Assembly (NCBI GenBank): GCA_015520535.1
Contig: WAPZ01000420.1
Span: 1 to 7,303 of the forward strand
Source of the DNA: Candidatus Heimdallarchaeota archaeon
GTDB taxonomy: Archaea; Asgardarchaeota; Heimdallarchaeia; Hodarchaeales; S146-22
Reading direction: 5' to 3'
Length of the DNA: 7,303 nucleotides
Shown here piece after piece: positions 1 through 5,016 of the stretch. The notes under the pieces were generated by a model. The model was given only the letters and a program-made list of their open reading frames with translations, searched no databases and was not told the DNA's origin. The position numbers and the translations under genes are program-made. How positions within the stretch are numbered: position 1 is the stretch's first letter; each line of letters starts with the position of its first letter.

Positions 1-735
1 ATTTCCACTAAAGTTGGCAGAAAGTCGATACCGACCGACCTTATAAAAGGGCGGAACTGTCCAATTAAAGAATACAGAATATTTATTTGGAATAATGCTC
101 GTAATTTCATAGGAATAAAGATATACAGAATTATTTAAATCATAGATGGTAATAAATCCACTAGAAATAAAGGAGGTAAGCGGTGAATAAATGGTCACAT
201 TCATCCACAAGGTGTCTCCTTTGATAATATTTGTTGCATTAGTGTCAAGATATGTGTATGAGTCAAAGTCCACACCTGCTGAAAGTGTTGAAACTGTAAA
301 TGAAACTAAAGTAAAACTTGGTAACGTGCTGTTATCACCGCCATACGTAACATTAAAGACATTTTTACCCGACACCCATGATGAGTTGACAGTTAGAGAT
401 TTTTCCCCATAACCATCATTAAGAATCAAAGTAAACGAAAAATTGGAATTATTTACATTGGTAACAGACACTACTGCTGAAGTTAAAGGGACATAATCGG
501 GCGCAAGCGTATACCCATAAACTTTAAGAAGAACAGTGTCACCAGTGTTCCCAAAATCATGGTCAAAATACGCATTCAATGCCGACTCATTTTTAGTTGC
601 TATACCCGGTATTATTAACAAATGTGTAACAGTGTTTAATGCAAACAAAAAGATAATACTAACCGCTAATGAACTAATTAAGATATTTTTTTCCTTTTTA
701 GTCCGCCCAAAACAAAATATTCCATATCTTTTCAT
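1..735 (-). CDS. Membrane-anchored or secreted Ig-like surface protein, C-terminus cut by window edge
   Basis: The frame is open from ATG at 735 to base 1 (245 codons, no stop), so the C-terminus lies outside the window. The N-terminus has a basic stretch (residues 1-17, starts MKRYGIF) and a hydrophobic helix at about 18-45, read as a signal peptide or signal anchor. Residues 62-150 look like a bacterial-type Ig-like beta-sandwich: a GDTV start, an NDGYGE turn and a closing VTYGGD strand, typical of Big-type adhesin domains. Residues 153-245 look like a second, more diverged beta-rich domain (GDTLWMNVTIY, then YKVGRYRLSANFSG). Eleven N-X-S/T sequons are present (NES, NNS, NFS, NSS, NVT, NST, NAT, NVT, NNS, NWT, NFS), as expected for an archaeal N-glycosylated cell-surface protein. 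An in-frame TAG at 753-751 limits the start to ATG 735 or GTG 744; GTGAT four bases before ATG 735 is a weak ribosome site. It follows the 303-residue gene by 39 nt, so it could share its transcript, but it need not share its function. The ligand or role is unknown. Confidence 0.85.
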   Translation of the reverse strand, partial: MKRYGIFCFGRTKKEKNILISSLAVSIIFLFALNTVTHLLIIPGIATKNESALNAYFDHDFGNTGDTVLLKVYGYTLAPDYVPLTSAVVSVTNVNNSNFSFTLILNDGYGEKSLTVNSSWVSGKNVFNVTYGGDNSTLPSFTLVSFTVSTLSAGVDFDSYTYLDTNATNIIKGDTLWMNVTIYSPLTSFISSGFITIYDLNNSVYLYSYEITSIIPNKYSVFFNWTVPPFYKVGRYRLSANFSGN

Positions 736-774
736 GTGTATCACTTCACTCTAATCTTTAACCGTCACCCATCA
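736..774 (-). other. 39-nt intergenic gap before the surface-protein gene
   Basis: This is the only gap of more than 3 nt in the window. It holds a possible ribosome site (GTGAT at 740-744), a GGGTGA too far upstream to serve ATG 735, and no convincing TATA/BRE pair, T-tract terminator or hairpin. The gap leaves it undecided whether the surface-protein gene is part of the upstream transcript. Confidence 0.5.
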
Positions 775-1686
775 TTATTCTAACAAGGTATTAACCAACC
801 ACACCGTAAACTTGACTAAAAACCTTAAATCCTCGGCGTCCATAGAACGTGAATTAATAATATTCAAAAAGCGCTCAAAATTGTTCCATTGTGTTTTAGG
901 AAGTAAAGCCGCCATTTTTTCTTTCAAATCAGATCCATGTGGAAGTAAAAACGAAGTTACGGAATTAACAATTTCCCAACTCTTCTGTAACAATAATTCG
1001 GGTTTATTGTTTTCATAAAACATGTGTAATTGATTTATTAGCTTTGACATACCGTTTTTAAAGCGCTGAAGATCATTGATAACATTTTGATTAGTATTTT
1101 CCAGTTGTGGATTCTCTGAAGGCGTAATTTTCGGGTTATTGGTCAGAACATTGGAGTTTACCGTAACTGCTTCCAAACGCTTGTGTTTCTCGTTCTTGCG
1201 GGAAAATGTGGTAAAAAACAACGAAAGTATTGTTAACTTGATTAATCTATCGATAGATTGTCGTTGGGCAGTTTGAAGCAACGTTAACTGTTGCTGTTCT
1301 AAATCAACTGTAATAATCCCAATACCTTCTTGTTGTGCCCACTTTATTTGTTGTTCAATATAAAGTGGTGAGTGTTTCTTTAAAACGTCTGCAGGCATCA
1401 ACAAATAGACATAATCTGCGCACAAACGGTATACTGTAGGATGTGTTACAAAAAAGGAGCTTTCCGTTTCAAAAAAGTATAATTCTAAATCTTTATCATC
1501 TTTGTGAGGAAAGATCGCCAATAGATCAATGCGTAACTGACTTATGTCGTTATCTGAAATTGTATTAGCAAGATTGGGAATATTGAGATATTTAGTAGTA
1601 AATTGAAATTCTTTTTTGGTTAAAAAACCCATTTTTCTAAGAAAATCATCCAAAAAATTTGTTAGATCTAGTTCAATGCTCGGCAT
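775..1686 (-). CDS. PD-(D/E)XK nuclease-like protein with degenerate active site plus helical C-terminal domain
   Basis: I recognise no named family. The preferred product has 303 residues (start MPSIELDLTN). Residues 1-130 follow the layout of PD-(D/E)XK-fold proteins such as the MmcB-like group: an N-terminal helix (FLDDFLRKMGF), a strand with Asp54 (LRIDLLAIF), a strand ending in FFETESS (73-77) where active members have E-x-K-S-S, then a helix with Tyr86, the ADYVYLLMP strand (90-98) and a GIGIITVD strand (121-128). The lysine is replaced by Glu75, so a metal-dependent nuclease of the usual kind is unlikely, or the lysine has moved. Residues about 170-200 form an Asn/Gln-rich linker; 201-303 are helical. 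The frame is open up to ATG 1776, but that start would overlap the upstream gene by 89 nt. ATG 1686 lies one base after the upstream TAA and 7 nt behind GGTGAT. ATG 1695 (preceded by GAGG) is the alternative and adds three residues. The fold call is inference; the gene itself is secure. Confidence 0.8.
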   Translation of the reverse strand: MPSIELDLTNFLDDFLRKMGFLTKKEFQFTTKYLNIPNLANTISDNDISQLRIDLLAIFPHKDDKDLELYFFETESSFFVTHPTVYRLCADYVYLLMPADVLKKHSPLYIEQQIKWAQQEGIGIITVDLEQQQLTLLQTAQRQSIDRLIKLTILSLFFTTFSRKNEKHKRLEAVTVNSNVLTNNPKITPSENPQLENTNQNVINDLQRFKNGMSKLINQLHMFYENNKPELLLQKSWEIVNSVTSFLLPHGSDLKEKMAALLPKTQWNNFERFLNIINSRSMDAEDLRFLVKFTVWLVNTLLE

Positions 1687-1687
1687 T

Positions 1688-3244
1688 TTACTCATCACCA
1701 CCCTCGGAATCATACTCACGTATTTTAGTCTCAACAAAATCATAATCCTTTGACTGCGTTTTTTTGTAGTTTTCAATCATCCATTGGTCTATTAGTTCCC
1801 TTGAATTCTTTTGAGAATTAGTATTTTTAGAAATATTCTGATTATTTACAGTTTCACTGGATTTTGACATCGAAGACGTGTGCGAAGAAACAAGAGCTGC
1901 ATTTTGGTGCTCTTGTGAAGGCTGATTGGTACTTGTCTCAGAGATGGCGTTCATCAAGCGTTCATCATTTTCTGCTTCAGCAAGAGATGGTGGGACGTCA
2001 GACATCTGACTAACTGAAGGAGATACATTTGATTCAACAAAAATTTTTTCGGAATCTTCTAACCCAATAGAAGCCTTAACGGCATCGGGAAGTGGAATTT
2101 CATCCACAGACGTTTCCAACTGCTCTACATATTCTTCTGTCACTTTTTCTTCGCCAATATCACTATTAAGGTGATTTTCTAATAAAACTTCGTCATTTTG
2201 ATTATTGTTACCCTTGTCATTCTCATTTGTTTTATTTTTTTCAGCATTAAATGGAATAGGCTTCCGTACATTTTTTTTAAGAGCTGTTTTCATTGAATAC
2301 ATGGTGGATTGTGGTTGTCCAACGTTTGAAGCAATTAGCTGAGATTTTGCGTTTTTCTCACGCTGTGGTAATTTAATCATAATTTTGGGCAAACTATTGT
2401 CATTAATCATTTGGATAACTTCATTAACATTGTATGAGAGGTTTTCCTCTGTATTTTCATTCTCTTTAACTAAAGAGACACGCGACTCTGTTATTGGGAC
2501 ATCTTCTGGTTTAATATTCTTAGTTAGAAGGGTAGAAGGAGTAAGTTGATGCTGCGAATCCATGGGTACTAATATATTGGAGGAATTCGAAAAAGAAAGT
2601 TCTTGGTTGATGGATGGAGAAAAAGAGTCGTTCTGATTGCTGATTTCAATGCTATGAGAAAAACCGAGGACTTGACTAAGAACATTTACTGGGATACTTT
2701 CCAATTTTAAAGCTGGTATTGTTTGCATCAACGTATTCAAAAAAAGTTGTGCATGTGTTAGAAATTCGGATTGAATTTGTTCCTTTTTGTCAATTGAGGC
2801 TTTAACATAATCTTTTTTGACGACATATGTCAATAAAATGATATTACCTCTTGTGGTATCTAAAAACTCATATTCAAAACCGGCGGCATTAAAAAGTGTT
2901 TGAAGCTCCCCGACTTGCGGAATTTCTCGGATTAAAAAACCCGAATAAAAAATGGTTTTTTTTGCTTCTGCTACGGCGATTGCCCGAATATGTGGAGTGA
3001 TTACCGGAAATATAGCCGAATGTGCTGAAGCAATGAAAGCTTTCCCAACATATTTGTTAAAGCGCGTAATAATTGGTGCTGACATCAAACCCAGAACAAA
3101 ACCGCTGATGGAGAGTAAAACAACATGAGTAATAGAAATGTCAAAGAAAATTTTCAAAATGAGTCCAAGAATAAAAAATACAAGCATACCTTTATGTTCC
3201 GGAAAGAGTCCCGTTTTTTGTTTTACCTTACTACTAGTTTCCAT
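1688..3244 (-). CDS. Two-TM membrane protein with VirB4-N-terminus-like cytosolic domain and long disordered tail
   Basis: The product has 518 residues and is not a recognised family. Residues about 19-35 and 38-60 are hydrophobic and form a membrane hairpin with short ends; flanking Lys/Arg residues (K6, K8, K10, K18; R61, K64, K68) suggest both ends face the cytosol. Residues 95-196 form a compact domain: a FYSGFLIREIP strand, a helix, a GNIILLTYVV strand, and then helix-turn elements around FLTHAQLFLNTLM and IPVNVLSQVLG. This order resembles the N-terminal part of VirB4/TraC-type proteins, which in some systems is fused to a two-helix VirB3-like piece. From about 200 to 518 the chain is rich in Asn, Ser, Gln and Glu and looks disordered, except for a hydrophobic patch (270-294, NEVIQMI...KIMIKLPQ) and a helix near the end (481-497, RELIDQWMIENY). 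Start ATG 3244 is 3 nt after the helicase stop, with AGGTG 9 nt upstream. Suggested role: membrane tether and docking platform for its neighbours (inference). The VirB4 resemblance is weak. Confidence 0.85.
   Translation of the reverse strand: METSSKVKQKTGLFPEHKGMLVFFILGLILKIFFDISITHVVLLSISGFVLGLMSAPIITRFNKYVGKAFIASAHSAIFPVITPHIRAIAVAEAKKTIFYSGFLIREIPQVGELQTLFNAAGFEYEFLDTTRGNIILLTYVVKKDYVKASIDKKEQIQSEFLTHAQLFLNTLMQTIPALKLESIPVNVLSQVLGFSHSIEISNQNDSFSPSINQELSFSNSSNILVPMDSQHQLTPSTLLTKNIKPEDVPITESRVSLVKENENTEENLSYNVNEVIQMINDNSLPKIMIKLPQREKNAKSQLIASNVGQPQSTMYSMKTALKKNVRKPIPFNAEKNKTNENDKGNNNQNDEVLLENHLNSDIGEEKVTEEYVEQLETSVDEIPLPDAVKASIGLEDSEKIFVESNVSPSVSQMSDVPPSLAEAENDERLMNAISETSTNQPSQEHQNAALVSSHTSSMSKSSETVNNQNISKNTNSQKNSRELIDQWMIENYKKTQSKDYDFVETKIREYDSEGGDE
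1694..1699 (-). promoter_or_regulatory. Shine-Dalgarno site GGTGAT for the 303-residue gene
   Basis: GGTGAT on the minus strand pairs with the conserved ATCACC of the 16S rRNA 3' end and lies 7 nt before ATG 1686. It sits in the last sense codons of the 518-residue gene, whose TAA (1690-1688) is one base from that ATG. This supports the short start and translational coupling. A preceding GAGG (1702-1705) would serve ATG 1695 with a 6-nt spacer, so the exact start is open between the two. Confidence 0.6.
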
Positions 3245-3247
3245 TTA

Positions 3248-5014
3248 TTACAGCACCTTTTCTTCTTTAACCTTCTGAGTGGGATATTTTTGTGATTTGA
3301 AAAAGAAGCGTTTAAATTTTAAGTAAAATTGCGCCACATGGTCATACAAAGCTTGTGGCGTTCGAAATATGCGCATATTGGCAAAATATGGTTTTAAGGC
3401 TGCACGATAATCTAATATGACGGCAGCAGAAAAATCACGCGGATTTCGAATCCCTCTCCCGATAGCTTGTTGTACCTTTCTTAAAACCGGAAGTGTTAAT
3501 AATAAATCATTAGCTGTTTGACGATTCCATTTTTTTGAATAAAGGCGGAAAAGGAATTGATGATACATAGTGGGTTCCGGATAAGGCAATCCCACTATAA
3601 TGATGAGCGTAATAAGAGAACGTTTTGTATGTGGTTCTAAAATTTCCACACCTTCGGAGAGTCTCCCTCCTAACACCCCTATTATTAATTCATGCCGTTT
3701 ATGTGCTAATTCTGACAGCCAATGTGGATTTTTCTGCTTCTCAATATATGGTGTTTTCACTCCATACTGAAGGAGTAAGTTCTTGTAATTGTGAGACGGT
3801 GTCAAAACCAGTGTATGAAAGGGATTTATTGTATGTAATTGGTGAATAAGTTCTACTACCTTTTTAAGTGTATTTTCCCTTCGATGTTCGAACTTACTTG
3901 AAATCCGGCGATTTTTAAGCACACCCACGAATAACTGATCTTGTGGGATATGAATTTCGTGTGTATGATAATGTCCCATTTCGTATAACCGCTGATAATA
4001 ATGAAGGGGGCTAAATGTTCCACTCACTAAAATGACTTGATGAAATTGATCCAAAAATTTGGTGATAAATGCGGGAAGCGGATTAAGTTGCAATAACTGT
4101 TGATTTTCAACAAACCAAACATCGCCAGAGGCTGTCAAAAAATCCAATATTCGCTCTAATATACGTATATTACGTAGTTCTCGAGAATGTTCACGACGAT
4201 AATTTTCTAAAAACAATTCAAAGAGCGTAGTTTTTAGTGGTGGACGAGAGACTTCACCTTCATTCGAAAGAATAAGTTCTGTAAGAATGTCAATTACTTC
4301 AAGTCGCGCAATCTTTCGTGCTTCTTGTAACGTCGTCAAAGAAAGCGTGGCTTCAACGGTTGGACCAAAATTATGTGCTTCATCGATCAAAACGATTTTG
4401 TTCGAAAAATCGTGCTGCAATATATATTCAGCAAAAAAATGTTGCATCCGATATGTCTGAAGATAACTATGTGTTCCCACTAAAATGTCAGCATCCGCCA
4501 CCGCACGCCGAATAAGATAATATGGACACGCAAAATCCCCTAATGTCTCTTTGACCGTTTCTATCGTTAGCCCTTGTTCAACAGGAAGTTGTTCTAATAA
4601 AACAGGAAGTTCATCGTTTTCTATTTCTTTCGCGGTTTTGTAATATCGACACTTAATATCATGGCATACATTCTGATAAAAGCGTGGTATTTCCTTATTT
4701 ATACATAAATCTTCTTTTGAGACTAGTGGAACGACCTTAAGATATTTAAAAAACTCATTACCCGTTTGTGCCAATGTTTTGATTTCTTTCATTACGCTGG
4801 AAAAGATTTGGGTCTTAGTTCTCGTTAAAATGATTAACTGCTTTTCTTCGTGTCTAATTTTAGGAATCAATGAGGCTAAGGAAACGATTGTCTTACCGAA
4901 TCCTGTAGGAGCATGCAACATTAAACGTTTGTGACGCCAAATAAGACGGATAGCCTCACTTTGAGCCTTTTTAAACTCTTGGTAGGGAAATATTTCATAA
5001 ATGTCTTCGAACAT
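3248..5014 (-). CDS. XPD/Rad3-like superfamily 2 DNA helicase with Fe-S cluster
   Basis: The product has 588 residues, close to archaeal XPD length. It is an ATP-driven 5'-3' DNA helicase by family knowledge. Motifs in order: Q-like segment FPYQEFKKAQ (9-18), Walker A APTGFGKT (35-42), motif Ia LTRTKTQ (63-69), four cysteines C104, C117, C122 and C163 (the last in ACPYY) suited to a 4Fe-4S cluster, motif II DEAH (211-214), motif III SGTFSPL (331-337), motif V GVLGGRLSEGVEI (446-458) and motif VI QQAIGRGIR (515-523). SGTFSPL and GRGIR fit XPD/DinG rather than other helicases. All catalytic residues appear intact. Only 116 residues lie between DEAH and motif III, so the Arch domain seems reduced. 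The C-terminal 30 residues are basic (KFKRFFFKSQKYP). ATG 5014 begins 2 nt after the upstream TAA; GAGGGT at 5026-5031 is an imperfect ribosome site. The setting inside a coupled gene set suggests a dedicated helicase rather than, or in addition to, the housekeeping repair enzyme. No symbol is given because the orthology cannot be settled here. Confidence 0.93.
   Translation of the reverse strand: MFEDIYEIFPYQEFKKAQSEAIRLIWRHKRLMLHAPTGFGKTIVSLASLIPKIRHEEKQLIILTRTKTQIFSSVMKEIKTLAQTGNEFFKYLKVVPLVSKEDLCINKEIPRFYQNVCHDIKCRYYKTAKEIENDELPVLLEQLPVEQGLTIETVKETLGDFACPYYLIRRAVADADILVGTHSYLQTYRMQHFFAEYILQHDFSNKIVLIDEAHNFGPTVEATLSLTTLQEARKIARLEVIDILTELILSNEGEVSRPPLKTTLFELFLENYRREHSRELRNIRILERILDFLTASGDVWFVENQQLLQLNPLPAFITKFLDQFHQVILVSGTFSPLHYYQRLYEMGHYHTHEIHIPQDQLFVGVLKNRRISSKFEHRRENTLKKVVELIHQLHTINPFHTLVLTPSHNYKNLLLQYGVKTPYIEKQKNPHWLSELAHKRHELIIGVLGGRLSEGVEILEPHTKRSLITLIIIVGLPYPEPTMYHQFLFRLYSKKWNRQTANDLLLTLPVLRKVQQAIGRGIRNPRDFSAAVILDYRAALKPYFANMRIFRTPQALYDHVAQFYLKFKRFFFKSQKYPTQKVKEEKVL
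3254..3258 (-). promoter_or_regulatory. Shine-Dalgarno site AGGTG for the 518-residue gene
   Basis: AGGTG on the minus strand lies 9 nt before ATG 3244 and inside the final codons of the helicase gene, whose stop is 3250-3248. It fixes ATG 3244 as the start and implies reading of both genes from one transcript. Confidence 0.6.
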
Positions 5015-5016
5015 TG

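Noticed and set aside
191..754. Two short plus-strand open frames (191-412 and 536-754)
   Set aside because: They lie opposite the surface-protein gene, whose minus-strand frame is unbroken, has a hydrophobic N-terminus and recognisable Ig-like features. The plus-strand peptides show no domain or ribosome site.
752..800. Possible TATA box (GGTTAAAG) upstream of the surface-protein gene
   Set aside because: The match to an archaeal TATA/BRE consensus is poor and nothing fixes a transcription start, so it is not listed as a promoter.
1687..1776. Longest possible start (ATG 1776) for the nuclease-like gene
   Set aside because: It would add 30 basic residues read out of frame over the end of the 518-residue gene. 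ATG 1686 has GGTGAT at ideal spacing and a one-base gap from the preceding stop.
4392..4413. Inverted repeat ACGATTTT...AAAATCGT with a 6-nt loop, possible hairpin or terminator
   Set aside because: It lies in the middle of the helicase gene just before the DEAH codons, has no following T-tract, and an 8-bp AT-rich repeat can arise by chance.
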